A stretch of 64,000 nucleotides of DNA. Origin: Lachnospiraceae bacterium (GTDB lineage: Bacteria; Bacillota; Clostridia; Lachnospirales; Lachnospiraceae). The notes beneath the pieces were generated by a model. That model was not told the origin of the DNA and searched no databases. It worked only from the letters and a program-made list of their open reading frames with translations. How positions within the stretch are numbered: the stretch's first letter is position 1; each line of letters starts with the position of its first letter. The position numbers and the translations under genes are program-made. The stretch covers positions 62,001 through 126,000 of the forward strand of contig CAJTCV010000014.1 in assembly GCA_910574805.1 (NCBI GenBank). The letters run 5' to 3'. This document shows, piece by piece, positions 8,562 through 17,038 of this stretch.

Positions 8562-9320
8562 ATGGAACAGGTATATAAGAGAACCAAAGGAATCCGGGAT
8601 GATATGGTTTCCGGCTTCTGTCCGGGGTGCATGCACGGAACGGTATTCAAACTGATCGGAGAGGTGCTGGAGGAGCTGGACATTCTGGAGAAGACCGTCA
8701 CAGTGCAGGGGGTCGGGTGCTGTGGGCTTGCCATGGAATATGTGACCTACGACTGCACCACGTCTCCTCACGGGAGAGCATGCGCTGTGGCTACCGGTGT
8801 GAAGCGAACCAATCCGGACCGGCTGGTCTACACCTACCAGGGAGACGGAGATCTGGCTTCCATCGGGCTGGCGGAGACCATGTCGGCGGCAAACCGCGGA
8901 GAAAATTTCACCGTGATTTTTGTCAATAACGGAATCTACGGTATGACAGGCGGGCAGATGGCGCCTACGACGCTCATTGGAATGAAAGCGACGACTGCAC
9001 CTGCAGGCCGTGATCCGAAGGTGCATGGATATCCCATGCATATGTGCGAGATCCTGAATCAGCTGACCGCGCCCTGTTATCTGGAACGCACCAGCTGCAA
9101 TACGCCTGCCAATGTGCGTAAGACAAAGAAAGCGATTAAAAAAGCATTCCAGAACCAGCTGGATGGAAAAGGATTTTCCATGGTGGAGATTGTGACCTCC
9201 TGTCCGACCAACTGGGGGCTGGATCCCATGGCGTCGCTGGATTTTCTGGAAGAGAAGATGCTGAAGGAATTTCCTCTGGGCGTTATCAGAGACAAAAGCA
9301 GAGAGGAGGAAGCCGTATGA
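8562..9320 (+). CDS. vorA: 2-oxoacid:ferredoxin oxidoreductase beta subunit (TPP-binding)
   Basis: The 252-aa thiamine-diphosphate subunit. GDGD at 94-97 and NN at 122-123 form the TPP/Mg2+ motif (GDG...NN), followed by GMTGGQ. Cys20 and Cys23 (FCPGC), with Cys53 or Cys54 and a later Cys, are candidates for the catalytic-core [4Fe-4S] cluster. I chose ATG 8562 with TAGGAGGA 4-8 bp upstream. The frame is open back to 8523 but that region has no site. It lies 42 bp after the alpha gene and overlaps the gamma gene by 4 bp, indicating translational coupling. Confidence 0.9.
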   Translation: MEQVYKRTKGIRDDMVSGFCPGCMHGTVFKLIGEVLEELDILEKTVTVQGVGCCGLAMEYVTYDCTTSPHGRACAVATGVKRTNPDRLVYTYQGDGDLASIGLAETMSAANRGENFTVIFVNNGIYGMTGGQMAPTTLIGMKATTAPAGRDPKVHGYPMHMCEILNQLTAPCYLERTSCNTPANVRKTKKAIKKAFQNQLDGKGFSMVEIVTSCPTNWGLDPMASLDFLEEKMLKEFPLGVIRDKSREEEAV

Positions 9321-9871
9321 CGGAGAGAAATCTGATGGTAGCCGGATTCGGCGGCCAGGGGGTCATGCTCCTGGGCAAACTGCTCTCCTGTGCTGCCTGT
9401 GAATCCACAGAGAAGCATGTGACGTTCTTCCCTTCCTACGGGGCAGAACAGCGGGGAGGCACAGCCAATTGTTATGTAGTCATCTCCGAGGAAGAGATCG
9501 GAGCGCCTCTTGGAGATCATATGGACGATCTGATCGTCATGAACGATCCCAGCCTGAACAGGTTCCTGTATAAGCTGGTGCCCGGAGGGACGCTTTTTAT
9601 CAACAGCTCTATTGTAAAAAGTGAGATCAAAAGAAAAGATATCAAAGTGATACCGGTACCGGTGACGGAGCTGGCCATGGAACTGGGAAATGCAAAGGTG
9701 TTAAATATTATCATGCTGGGGGTATATATCGGTTATACAGAAGTGCTGCCCGGGGATGTGGTGCTGGATACCATTAAAAAACAGCTGGGGAAAAGGCCGG
9801 CTATGATCCCGTTGAACTGCGAGGCTTTTGAAAAGGGGCTTCAGATTGGAAAGGCACAGAAAACAGGGTAA
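9317..9871 (+). CDS. vorC: 2-oxoacid:ferredoxin oxidoreductase gamma subunit
   Basis: The 184-aa gamma subunit, which in this family provides the third domain (pyruvate/ketoisovalerate oxidoreductase catalytic domain) next to the CoA site. The N terminus has GFGGQGVMLLG, and SYGAEQRGGTANCYVV is a conserved stretch of the family. ATG 9317 overlaps the beta stop in an ATGA arrangement, with GAGGAGG upstream. It is the last gene of the run, before a strong terminator. Confidence 0.9.
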   Translation: MTERNLMVAGFGGQGVMLLGKLLSCAACESTEKHVTFFPSYGAEQRGGTANCYVVISEEEIGAPLGDHMDDLIVMNDPSLNRFLYKLVPGGTLFINSSIVKSEIKRKDIKVIPVPVTELAMELGNAKVLNIIMLGVYIGYTEVLPGDVVLDTIKKQLGKRPAMIPLNCEAFEKGLQIGKAQKTG

Positions 9872-9907
9872 CTGTCAGATTTTGCTTTCAATAAATATTC
9901 TTCCGGA

Positions 9908-9934
9908 AAGAGAGAGGGTGCGCCCTCTCTTTTT
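9908..9934 (+). terminator. Rho-independent terminator of the fermentation operon
   Basis: AGAGAGGG (9911-9918), a 4-base loop and CCCTCTCT (9923-9930), flanked by A and T runs. Confidence 0.9.
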
Positions 9935-9961
9935 CTGTTTCGGGATGGCAGGAAGAACTGC

Positions 9962-9990
9962 TTGCTCATTGGCGGAAATTGTGCTATATA
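9962..9990 (+). promoter_or_regulatory. Sigma-A promoter for the GntR gene
   Basis: TTGCTC at 9962, 17-bp spacer, TATATA at 9985 followed by TG. Confidence 0.6.
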
Positions 9991-10020
9991 TGTTAGTAGA
10001 CTATACAGACAGAGGAAGAA

Positions 10021-10671
10021 ATGATGAGTGAGAAAGTGGTACGCCGTTCGCTGGTGGATCAGGTGCATCTGTTTCTGGTACAGCGGATCCAGAACAGAAG
10101 CCTTCAGCCGGGAGAGCGGCTGAACATAGAAGAGCTGGCGCGGGAATTTGATGTAAGCCGGACGCCGGTGCGGGAGGCCATCAGCCGCCTGATGCAGGAA
10201 GGACTTGTGGTGCAGAATCACAATGCAGGGCCCTGTGTGGCGTCCTTTACCAAGGAACAGGAGCTGGATGTAATCCGGGCCAATATGGAACTGTTCCGGT
10301 GCGTTTTTGCATTTCTGCCGGAGACAGAGGATCCGGACGGGCTGATCAGAGAGCTGGAGGATCATATCCAGGATCAGAGGCAGGCGTTTGCACAGGACGA
10401 CTCGGATGCGTTTCATGCGTCATCGGTGCGTTTTCATACGGCGCTTATTGAACGGTGCTGTAATCAGACGATCTGTCAGTTTGCCATGCAGACTCAGCGC
10501 CAGATGAATATGTTTGCACTTTATTTTCAGGTGGAAAATAATTACCGGGAGAAAAGCATCGAAGATCATCAGGAGATCCTTGACAGGATCCGAAGAGGCG
10601 CATGGGAGGAAGCCGCAGCCCTGATGAAGCAGCATAATGCATTCGCACTGGAATACTTTGCGCACATATAA
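10021..10671 (+). CDS. GntR-family transcriptional regulator (FadR/FCD subgroup)
   Basis: A 216-aa DNA-binding regulator. The N-terminal winged helix-turn-helix covers about residues 8-75, with ELAREFDVSRTPVREAISRL as the recognition region typical of GntR proteins. The remaining all-helical part, with His and Asp/Glu residues (for example FHASSVRFHTALIE), resembles the FCD ligand-binding domain, which often binds carboxylic acids through a metal. It has its own promoter immediately downstream of the 2-oxoacid oxidoreductase operon. Control of that operon in response to an organic acid is plausible from position only, and I saw no convincing operator. Confidence 0.88.
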   Translation: MMSEKVVRRSLVDQVHLFLVQRIQNRSLQPGERLNIEELAREFDVSRTPVREAISRLMQEGLVVQNHNAGPCVASFTKEQELDVIRANMELFRCVFAFLPETEDPDGLIRELEDHIQDQRQAFAQDDSDAFHASSVRFHTALIERCCNQTICQFAMQTQRQMNMFALYFQVENNYREKSIEDHQEILDRIRRGAWEEAAALMKQHNAFALEYFAHI

Positions 10672-10717
10672 GTGAGCCGTTCATACGATACAAAAGAATA
10701 TAAAGGGGGATCATCAT

Positions 10718-11086
10718 ATGAATATTTTATGGAGTGACAGAAAGCGCTGGACGTTTTTGGGGCTGCCGTGGACTTTTACAAAATACACGTGTACAGCGGA
10801 AAAATTTATTGTGGAGTCCGGCATATTTTCCACAAAAGAGGAAGAGATCCGTCTCTACCGGATTCTGGATCTGACGCTGGAGCGTTCCTTCTGGCAGCGG
10901 ATCTTCGGTCTGGGGACAATCTGTTGCGACACGGTGGACAAATCATCGCCCAGGCTGGTGATTAAAAACATAAAGAATCCAAGGAACGTGAAGGAACTGG
11001 TCTCAGAAGCCGTGGAGAAGGAACGGATGAAGAAACGGGTATCCTCCCGGGAACTGATGGCTGCGGAGGATGAGGACGAAGAGTAA
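10718..11086 (+). CDS. Bacterial PH (bPH2, YdbS-like) domain protein
   Basis: A 122-aa protein that fits a single bacterial pleckstrin-homology-like domain (bPH2, formerly DUF304): a beta-rich pattern with VESGIF, then EIRLYRILDLTLERSFWQRIFGLGTI, then VIKNIKNPRNV. Unlike YdbS/YdbT it has no membrane helices, and it ends in a strongly acidic tail (AAEDEDEE). AAGGGGGA precedes ATG 10718. The gene follows the GntR gene by 46 bp and may share its transcript. Role unknown. Confidence 0.75.
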   Translation: MNILWSDRKRWTFLGLPWTFTKYTCTAEKFIVESGIFSTKEEEIRLYRILDLTLERSFWQRIFGLGTICCDTVDKSSPRLVIKNIKNPRNVKELVSEAVEKERMKKRVSSRELMAAEDEDEE

Positions 11087-11155
11087 TCAGTCAGCCGGTT
11101 CTGCAGCAGCGCATTTTGATAATGGCCATGCTGCATTCAGGCCGAAGGGAATCAG

Positions 11156-11181
11156 AAAACTCCCATGGTTATGGGAGTTTT
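11156..11181. terminator. Terminator between convergent genes
   Basis: AAAACTCCCAT, a 4-base loop, then ATGGGAGTTTT. T-rich sequence follows on the plus strand, and the stem can also serve the converging cyclophilin gene. Confidence 0.8.
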
Positions 11182-11185
11182 CTTT

Positions 11186-11707
11186 TCAGAGCTTTTCCGG
11201 TTCCGGATATTCAGTGCCGAAGGTTTCTGCGGTCATGGATTTGATGACCTGTGGGACAATGGGCCGGTCGTTGTAATCTACGTCCACCTCTGCGATTTTA
11301 TTTATCACATCCATGCCTTCGGTCACCTTTCCGAAGGCGGCGTAGCTGCCGTCCAGATGGGGGGAATTTTTGTGCATGATGAAGAACTGGCTTCCGGCGC
11401 TGTTGGGGTCCATGGCTCTTGCCATGGACAGGACGCCCTCAGTGTGCTTCAGATCATTTTTAAAACGGTTCTGGGTAAATTCTCCCTTGATGGAATAGCC
11501 GGGGCCGCCCATGCCGCTTCCTTCCGGACAGCCGCCCTGGATCATGAAGTCCTCAATGACCCGATGAAAGATCAGGCCGTTGTAGAAGCCCTTCTGCACC
11601 AGGCTTAAAAAGTTGTTGACTGTGTTGGGGGCGATCTCCGGGTAGAGCTCCGCCTTGATGATACCGCCGTCTTCCATCTCGATTGTGATCACTGGATTCT
11701 GTGCCAT
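11186..11707 (-). CDS. Peptidyl-prolyl cis-trans isomerase, cyclophilin type (cytosolic)
   Basis: Catalyses cis-trans isomerisation of proline peptide bonds. It has 173 aa and no signal peptide. The cyclophilin core is clear: FHRVIEDFMIQGG (catalytic Arg and Phe), GPGYSIKGEF, LSMARAMDPNSAGSQFFI (catalytic region with Gln and Phe) and LDGSYAAFGKVTEGM. AAGGAG stands upstream of the start on the minus strand, and a promoter is predicted at 11744-11772. A second, lipoprotein cyclophilin lies at 58410-59087, so the two probably serve cytoplasm and envelope respectively. Confidence 0.95.
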   Translation of the reverse strand: MAQNPVITIEMEDGGIIKAELYPEIAPNTVNNFLSLVQKGFYNGLIFHRVIEDFMIQGGCPEGSGMGGPGYSIKGEFTQNRFKNDLKHTEGVLSMARAMDPNSAGSQFFIMHKNSPHLDGSYAAFGKVTEGMDVINKIAEVDVDYNDRPIVPQVIKSMTAETFGTEYPEPEKL

Positions 11708-11743
11708 CTGTATTTCTCCTTTTTTGTGAATTTCGTTTCCTAA

Positions 11744-11772
11744 ATTCTAACTGATAAAAACGGATTCGTAAA
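11744..11772 (-). promoter_or_regulatory. Sigma-A promoter for cyclophilin gene
   Basis: On the minus strand TTTACG (11772-11767), a 17-bp spacer and TAGAAT (11749-11744). Confidence 0.6.
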
Positions 11773-11811
11773 GCCTGTATGGAAAATTTGCCGTACATCC
11801 GGCCGGGATAC

Positions 11812-11840
11812 TTGACGAAGAGATCCGGTGGGGATAAGAT
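11812..11840 (+). promoter_or_regulatory. Sigma-A promoter for GNAT gene
   Basis: TTGACG at 11812, 17-bp spacer, TAAGAT at 11835. Confidence 0.65.
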
Positions 11841-11884
11841 AGCAGTGGAAATGAAAGGATGCGTCAATAATAAAAGGGGAAAAA

Positions 11885-12529
11885 ATGACAGAGGAAAAGC
11901 AGCTGGAAGAGCCGGATCTGGATCCGGCATTCGCAGAGCGGGATCGGTGCAGGAAAGCGGGAATCCCGGTAAAAATCGCGGAGACCCGAAGACTTCTGAT
12001 CCGGGAAACCGTCATGGAAGATGTGCCGGCGCTCTATGAGATGCGGCAGCAGCCGGGGATGGGAGATTATGTAGAGCCCATGCAGCCGACACTTGAGGAA
12101 GAGATGGAGTTTATGAAGGCATACATTCGACATATGTATGCTTTTTATGATTTTGGCCTGTGGACGGTGCTGGAACGGAAAAGCGGCCAGGTGGTGGGGA
12201 GAGCCGGCCTGTTTCCCTCAGAGCTTCTGGAAGAGGGGGTGGAGCTGGGTTATATGATCGCACCGGATCGGCAGGGAAGAGGCTATGCCCTGGAATGCGG
12301 ATGGGCGATACTTGACTATGCCGCGGAGGTGCTGGAGCTTGCGGAGGTCCATGTGCTGGCGGATATAAGGAATCAGTCTTCGATCCGGACAGTCGGAAGA
12401 CTTGGATTTACAGAAGGGGAGAAGATACAGAAAGATCATGTGGAATACCGGCATTTTATATGGAGGTGCCGGAAAGCCGCTGCAGTGGAGAAGGTCCTGA
12501 AAGCTGTTCCGGAACAATCATTATTTTAG
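11885..12529 (+). CDS. GNAT-family N-acetyltransferase
   Basis: A 214-aa acetyl-CoA-dependent transferase of the RimJ/RimL-like GNAT group. After about 30 N-terminal residues of no clear family comes the typical start TRRLLIRETVMEDVPALYEM, then GLWTVLERKSGQVVGRAGL, then the acetyl-CoA binding motif IAPDRQGRGYALECG and VLADIRNQSSIRTVGRLGF (motif B). AAGGGGA precedes ATG 11885. The substrate (protein N terminus, amino acid or antibiotic) cannot be decided. Confidence 0.88.
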   Translation: MTEEKQLEEPDLDPAFAERDRCRKAGIPVKIAETRRLLIRETVMEDVPALYEMRQQPGMGDYVEPMQPTLEEEMEFMKAYIRHMYAFYDFGLWTVLERKSGQVVGRAGLFPSELLEEGVELGYMIAPDRQGRGYALECGWAILDYAAEVLELAEVHVLADIRNQSSIRTVGRLGFTEGEKIQKDHVEYRHFIWRCRKAAAVEKVLKAVPEQSLF

Positions 12530-12547
12530 GAATGCACAGAAAATTTC

Positions 12548-12575
12548 TTGATATTTTACAGGGACATGGTATAAT
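12548..12575 (+). promoter_or_regulatory. Sigma-A promoter for the ecf-truA operon
   Basis: TTGATA at 12548, 16-bp spacer, TATAAT at 12570, just upstream of ecfA1. Confidence 0.7.
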
Positions 12576-12629
12576 TCTACGTAGTTTTTTGAAGGCTGCA
12601 TACAGAGCAGAGGTAAGAGGTGACAGACC

Positions 12630-13484
12630 ATGATACGGGCAGAAGAACTGACGTTCGATTATGAACGGCTGGATGAAGAAGGAAATGTGGAGTCAAAAAA
12701 GAGAGCAGTGGATCATGTGAACCTGCATATCCGGCCGGGGAAATTTATCGCGGTACTGGGACATAACGGCTCCGGAAAATCCACCCTTGCAAAGCATATC
12801 AATGCAATTCTGATGCCTGCGGAGGGAACGCTCTGGGTGGACGGTATGGATACAAAGGAGGAAGGGAAGCTGTGGAGCATCCGCCAGGAGGCGGGGATGG
12901 TGTTCCAGAATCCGGATAATCAGATTATTGGTACTGTAGTGGAGGAGGATGTGGGATTCGGACCGGAGAATCTGGGAGTTCCCACGGATGAGATCTGGAG
13001 ACGGGTGGAAGAAAGCCTTGGCGCAGTGGGTATGCTGAAATACCGCCATCATTCTCCCAACCGGCTGTCCGGCGGCCAGAAGCAGCGGGTAGCCATCGCC
13101 GGCGTCATGGCCATGCATCCCAGGTGCATCGTGCTGGATGAGCCCACGGCCATGCTGGACCCCCACGGACGGGCCAGCGTCATACAGACGGCCCGGAAGC
13201 TGAACCGGGAGGAAGGTATCACGATCATCCTGATCACTCATTATATGGAAGAAGTGGTGGAAGCAGACCATATTTTTGTCATGGATCAGGGTAAAATAGT
13301 GATGCAGGGAGATCCGCGGACGATCTTTTCCCGGGTGGAAGAGCTGAAACGGCTGCGCCTGGACGTGCCTCAGGCCACGCTGCTGGCCTTTGAACTGCAG
13401 AAACGGGGGATTCCGCTTCCGGACGGGATTCTGAGCAACGAGGAGCTGGTGGACAGATTATGTCAATTAAAGTCAAAGATGTAA
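12630..13484 (+). CDS. ecfA1: ECF transporter ATPase EcfA1
   Basis: One of two ATPases energising energy-coupling-factor vitamin/cobalt uptake. It is 284 aa with Walker [10 protein letters not shown], signature [14 protein letters not shown], Walker [12 protein letters not shown] and the H-loop in ITHYMEE. GTAAGAGGTGA precedes ATG 12630. It overlaps ecfA2 by 25 bp and heads the conserved ecfA1-ecfA2-ecfT-truA order of Firmicutes. No S-component lies nearby, as is usual for group II ECF systems that serve many S-components. Confidence 0.95.
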   Translation: MIRAEELTFDYERLDEEGNVESKKRAVDHVNLHIRPGKFIAVLGHNGSGKSTLAKHINAILMPAEGTLWVDGMDTKEEGKLWSIRQEAGMVFQNPDNQIIGTVVEEDVGFGPENLGVPTDEIWRRVEESLGAVGMLKYRHHSPNRLSGGQKQRVAIAGVMAMHPRCIVLDEPTAMLDPHGRASVIQTARKLNREEGITIILITHYMEEVVEADHIFVMDQGKIVMQGDPRTIFSRVEELKRLRLDVPQATLLAFELQKRGIPLPDGILSNEELVDRLCQLKSKM

Positions 13485-14317
13485 ATTATACATATGCAGA
13501 AAATACCGCTTATGAGATTCACGCTCTGAAGGATATCAACCTGGAGATCCCGGACGGTCAGTTTATCGGTCTCATCGGACATACCGGCTCTGGAAAATCT
13601 ACCCTGGTCCAGCATCTGAACGGCCTGATCCGGGCTACAGGCGGGCGGATTTATTTTAATGGAAGAGATATCTACGGGGAAAATTTCTCCATGAAGGAGC
13701 TGCGGAGTAAGGTGGGGCTGGTCTTCCAGTACCCGGAGCATCAGCTCTTTGAGATTGATGTGCTTTCTGATGTGTGTTTCGGCCCGAAGAATCTCGGATG
13801 CTCCCGGGAGGAAGCAGAGAGAAAGGCCAGAGAAGCTCTGCGGATGGTGGGCATGGGAGAGGAATATGACAAAAGCTCGCCTTTTGAGCTGTCCGGCGGA
13901 CAGAAGCGCCGTGTGGCCATCGCAGGCGTGCTTGCCATGGAACCGGAGGTGCTGATCCTGGATGAGCCTACAGCGGGTCTGGATCCCAGAGGCAGGGATG
14001 AGATCCTGGACCAGATCGAAAGACTCCAGAAGGAGCGGGGGATCACAGTGATCCTGGTCTCCCACAGTATGGAGGATGTGGCCCGGTATGTGGATCGGAT
14101 CATTGTCATGGACCATGGACAGGTGCGTTTTGACGATGCGCCGGCGGCGGTATTCCGCCATTATAAGGAACTGGAAGAGATCGGACTCGCGGCTCCGCAG
14201 ATGACCTATCTGATGCATGCACTGAGAGAAAAGGGCGCGGATGTGGATACGGATGCGGCGACTGTAAAAGAGGCAGCGGATGCCATTGAGCGCTGGCTGA
14301 GGAACAGACTGGGGTGA
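13460..14317 (+). CDS. ecfA2: ECF transporter ATPase EcfA2
   Basis: The second ATPase of the ECF module, 285 aa, with Walker [10 protein letters not shown], signature [14 protein letters not shown], Walker [12 protein letters not shown] and H-loop SHSMEDV. It starts inside the 3' end of ecfA1 and is followed 4 bp later by ecfT. EcfA1 and EcfA2 form a heterodimer in this family. Confidence 0.95.
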   Translation: MSIKVKDVNYTYAENTAYEIHALKDINLEIPDGQFIGLIGHTGSGKSTLVQHLNGLIRATGGRIYFNGRDIYGENFSMKELRSKVGLVFQYPEHQLFEIDVLSDVCFGPKNLGCSREEAERKAREALRMVGMGEEYDKSSPFELSGGQKRRVAIAGVLAMEPEVLILDEPTAGLDPRGRDEILDQIERLQKERGITVILVSHSMEDVARYVDRIIVMDHGQVRFDDAPAAVFRHYKELEEIGLAAPQMTYLMHALREKGADVDTDAATVKEAADAIERWLRNRLG

Positions 14318-14321
14318 CAGT

Positions 14322-15149
14322 ATGCTAAGAGACATAACACTGGGACAATATTATCCGGCAAAATCCATCATCCATCAGCTGGATCCAAGAGTCAAGCTGG
14401 TAACGACGATGATCTTTATCATTTCGCTGTTTGTGGCGAAGGGAATCACAGGCTACGCAGTGGCAACCCTGTTTCTCGTCATGGCGGTGAGAATGTCCAG
14501 GGTCCCGTTTAAATATATTACGAAAGGGCTGAAGGCTGTTTTCATGATCCTCATGATCACAGTGGTTTTCAACCTGTTTCTCATGGACGGAGAGATCGAG
14601 CTGTGGCGTTTTGGTTTTCTCAGGATCACGGATAAAGGAGTCCGGACGGCGGGCTTTATGGCGCTCCGGCTGATCTACCTGATCATCGGTTCTTCCATCA
14701 TGACCCTGACCACGACGCCCAATGACCTGACCGACGGGCTGGAGCGGCTTCTGAGTCCTCTGAAGAGGATCCATGTGCCGGTACATGAGATCGCCATGAT
14801 GATGTCCATTGCGCTTCGTTTTATTCCGATCCTGCTGGAAGAGACGGACAAGATCATGAAAGCGCAGATGGCCCGGGGCGCGGACTTTGAATCCGGCAAT
14901 CTGATTCGAAAGGCCAGAGCCATGGTTCCGCTTCTGGTGCCGCTGTTCATCTCTGCCTTTCGCCGCGCCAACGATCTTGCCATGGCCATGGAAGCGCGGT
15001 GCTATCACGGCGGGGAAGGCAGGACCAAGATGAAGCCTCTGCACTATGAGAGCCGGGACAAGACTGCCTATGCCGTGGTATGGGGATATTTTCTGCTTGT
15101 GACCGCCATTACCTGGTTCCAGAGACAGTACGGCGTGATGCTGCTGTAG
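14322..15149 (+). CDS. ecfT: ECF transporter transmembrane protein EcfT
   Basis: The 275-aa membrane scaffold that couples the two ATPases to exchangeable S-components. It has several hydrophobic helices and the two cytoplasmic coupling motifs with the Ala-Arg-Gly pattern: AQMARGADFE and AMEARCYHGG. It is the third gene of the operon, 12 bp before truA. Confidence 0.95.
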   Translation: MLRDITLGQYYPAKSIIHQLDPRVKLVTTMIFIISLFVAKGITGYAVATLFLVMAVRMSRVPFKYITKGLKAVFMILMITVVFNLFLMDGEIELWRFGFLRITDKGVRTAGFMALRLIYLIIGSSIMTLTTTPNDLTDGLERLLSPLKRIHVPVHEIAMMMSIALRFIPILLEETDKIMKAQMARGADFESGNLIRKARAMVPLLVPLFISAFRRANDLAMAMEARCYHGGEGRTKMKPLHYESRDKTAYAVVWGYFLLVTAITWFQRQYGVMLL

Positions 15150-15161
15150 AGGGGGAGCTTT

Positions 15162-15914
15162 ATGAGGCGTATCAAACTGACAGTAGCGTATGACGGCACG
15201 GCCTACCGGGGATGGCAGATTCAGAAAAACGGCGTGACGATAGAAGCCATGCTGGATCAGGCGCTCAGGGCTCTGACCGGAGAAGAGATTCATGTCATGG
15301 GGACCAGCCGTACGGATTCCGGCGTCCATGCCATGGGAAATGTGGCGGTGTTTGATACAGAGGCAAGAATGGCGGCCGGCAAATTTTCCTATGCTCTGAA
15401 TCAGCGTCTTCCGGAGGACATCCGGATCCAGGACTCCTGTGAGGTCCCTCTGGACTTTCATCCCCGTTATCAGGAGACGGTAAAGACCTACGAATACCGG
15501 ATTCTGAACCGGGAGTTTCCTCTTCCGGCTCATCGGCTGAACACATATTTTGTATATTATCCCGTGGATGAGAAGCGCATGCAGGAGGCAGCGGCCTGCC
15601 TTGTGGGAGAGCATGATTTTCAGAGCTTCTGTGCCGCGGGAGCGCAGGTGAAAACGACTGTGCGCACCATCTATGACCTGCAGGTCACAAGGAACGGGGA
15701 CCTTATCACGATCCGGATCACAGGCAACGGCTTTTTGTACAATATGGTCCGTATCATCGCAGGGACACTTCTGAAGGTGGGCACCGGGGAATGGCCTCCC
15801 GGGTACATGGCAGAGATCCTGGAAGCGAGAGACCGCAGAAAGGCCGGACCGACGGCTCCTGCAAAGGGTCTGACTCTGATGGAGATCCGTTTTCAGGGAG
15901 AGAAAAACAACTGA
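15162..15914 (+). CDS. truA: tRNA pseudouridine(38-40) synthase TruA
   Basis: Isomerises uridines 38-40 in the anticodon arm of tRNAs. 250 aa. The catalytic Asp lies in GTSRTDSGVHAMGN, following the N-terminal VAYDGTAYRGWQIQ. The C-terminal RITGNGFLYNMVRIIAGTLL is typical of the family. GGGGGAG precedes ATG 15162. Position after ecfT is conserved in Firmicutes. Confidence 0.96.
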   Translation: MRRIKLTVAYDGTAYRGWQIQKNGVTIEAMLDQALRALTGEEIHVMGTSRTDSGVHAMGNVAVFDTEARMAAGKFSYALNQRLPEDIRIQDSCEVPLDFHPRYQETVKTYEYRILNREFPLPAHRLNTYFVYYPVDEKRMQEAAACLVGEHDFQSFCAAGAQVKTTVRTIYDLQVTRNGDLITIRITGNGFLYNMVRIIAGTLLKVGTGEWPPGYMAEILEARDRRKAGPTAPAKGLTLMEIRFQGEKNN

Positions 15915-15953
15915 AAAACGCCGAAAAACAGCCGGAAAATGTGTTTTTTCCGC

Positions 15954-15982
15954 TTGACACACACGGCCAGGTGTCATATAAT
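15954..15982 (+). promoter_or_regulatory. Consensus sigma-A promoter for rplM-rpsI
   Basis: TTGACA (15954-15959), 17-bp spacer, TATAAT (15977-15982). Confidence 0.92.
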
Positions 15983-15989
15983 ATAAAAC

Positions 15990-16060
15990 TGTGACGACGC
16001 GAGAAAATGTCTGATCCAAAGCCCCGGTAAGACATTTTTACGTATAAATGATCCATCAGA
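15990..16060 (+). promoter_or_regulatory. Candidate L13 ribosomal protein leader
   Basis: The transcript leader between the promoter and rplM contains AAAATGTCT (16004-16012) pairing with AGACATTTT (16030-16038), ending in a T run. It looks like a conditional terminator. Its position matches the known Firmicute L13 leader, thought to bind L13 for feedback control. I recognise it by position and hairpin, not by covariance. Confidence 0.55.
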
Positions 16061-16086
16061 ATTCAATTTTAACAGGAGGTACACCA

Positions 16087-16515
16087 ATGAACAGTTTCAT
16101 GGCTAATCCAGCGAAAGTGGAAAGAAAATGGTACGTAGTTGACGCTACCGGATATACATTAGGCCGTCTGGCTTCTGAAGTAGCAAAAGTGTTGAGAGGA
16201 AAGAACAAACCCGTGTTTACGCCTCATATCGATACCGGTGATTATGTAGTCATCGTAAACGCAGAGAAGATCAAGGTGACCGGCAAGAAGCTGGACCAGA
16301 AGATTTATTATCATCATTCCGAGTATGTCGGCGGCATGAAAGAAACGACTCTGAGAGAGATGTTGGCAAAGAAACCCGAGAAGGTAGTGGAGCTGGCAGT
16401 CAAAGGCATGCTTCCCAAAGGACCTTTGGGACGGCAGATGTTCACCAAGCTTCATGTCTATGCTGGTCCGGAGCATCCCCACGCAGCTCAGAAACCAGAA
16501 GCACTGACATTTTAA
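16087..16515 (+). CDS. rplM: 50S ribosomal protein L13
   Basis: Component of the large ribosomal subunit that acts early in assembly. I chose ATG 16087 (142 aa, the usual length) with AGGAGG 7 bp upstream. The frame extends to 16048 without a site. The sequence [21 protein letters not shown] and the C-terminal [25 protein letters not shown] are diagnostic. Paired with rpsI 15 bp downstream. Confidence 0.97.
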   Translation: MNSFMANPAKVERKWYVVDATGYTLGRLASEVAKVLRGKNKPVFTPHIDTGDYVVIVNAEKIKVTGKKLDQKIYYHHSEYVGGMKETTLREMLAKKPEKVVELAVKGMLPKGPLGRQMFTKLHVYAGPEHPHAAQKPEALTF

Positions 16516-16530
16516 TAGGAGGTAGAGATC

Positions 16531-16923
16531 ATGGCTAAGACAAAATTCTATGGAACCGGAAGAAGAAAAAAATCCATTGCCAGAGTATATCTGGTACCGG
16601 GAACTGGTAATATCACTGTTAATAAAAGAAGTATTGATGATTATTTCGGACTGGAGACTCTGAAGGTGATCGTGCGCCAGCCGCTGGTTGCTACAGAGAA
16701 TGTGGATAAGTTCGATGTGCTCGTGAATGTGCACGGCGGCGGATATACCGGACAGGCAGGCGCTGTGAGACACGGCATCGCACGTGCGCTGGTACAGGCG
16801 GATCCGGAGTACCGGCTGACCCTGAAGAAGGCAGGTTTCCTGACCCGTGATCCGAGAATGAAAGAGCGTAAGAAATACGGCCTCAAAGCGGCCCGTCGCG
16901 CTCCGCAGTTCTCCAAGAGATAA
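16531..16923 (+). CDS. rpsI: 30S ribosomal protein S9
   Basis: Small-subunit protein whose C-terminal tail reaches the P site. 130 aa, starting [17 protein letters not shown] and ending with the invariant basic tail ...[16 protein letters not shown]. Strong TAGGAGG ahead of ATG 16531. Confidence 0.97.
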   Translation: MAKTKFYGTGRRKKSIARVYLVPGTGNITVNKRSIDDYFGLETLKVIVRQPLVATENVDKFDVLVNVHGGGYTGQAGAVRHGIARALVQADPEYRLTLKKAGFLTRDPRMKERKKYGLKAARRAPQFSKR

Positions 16924-16954
16924 GCAGAAAAATCATACAGATGCAGAAGTATGG

Positions 16955-16982
16955 ACTCCGCAGGTTTTCCTGCGGAGTTTTT
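16955..16982 (+). terminator. Rho-independent terminator after rpsI
   Basis: ACTCCGCAGG, TTTT loop, CCTGCGGAGT, followed by T run. Confidence 0.93.
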
Positions 16983-16984
16983 CA

Positions 16985-17013
16985 TATACATTTATGAAAA
17001 TTTGGGTTATAAT
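16985..17013 (+). promoter_or_regulatory. Possible promoter for the iron-sulfur protein gene
   Basis: TATACA at 16985, 17-bp spacer, TATAAT at 17008. The -35 box matches the consensus at only 4 of 6 positions. Confidence 0.45.
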
Positions 17014-17038
17014 AATATCTGGAAAGAAGGAAACGATT

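Noticed and set aside
9962-10020. An operator palindrome for the GntR protein upstream of its own gene
   Set aside because: Only weak, imperfect symmetry around GTAGACTATAC, not enough to support a site.
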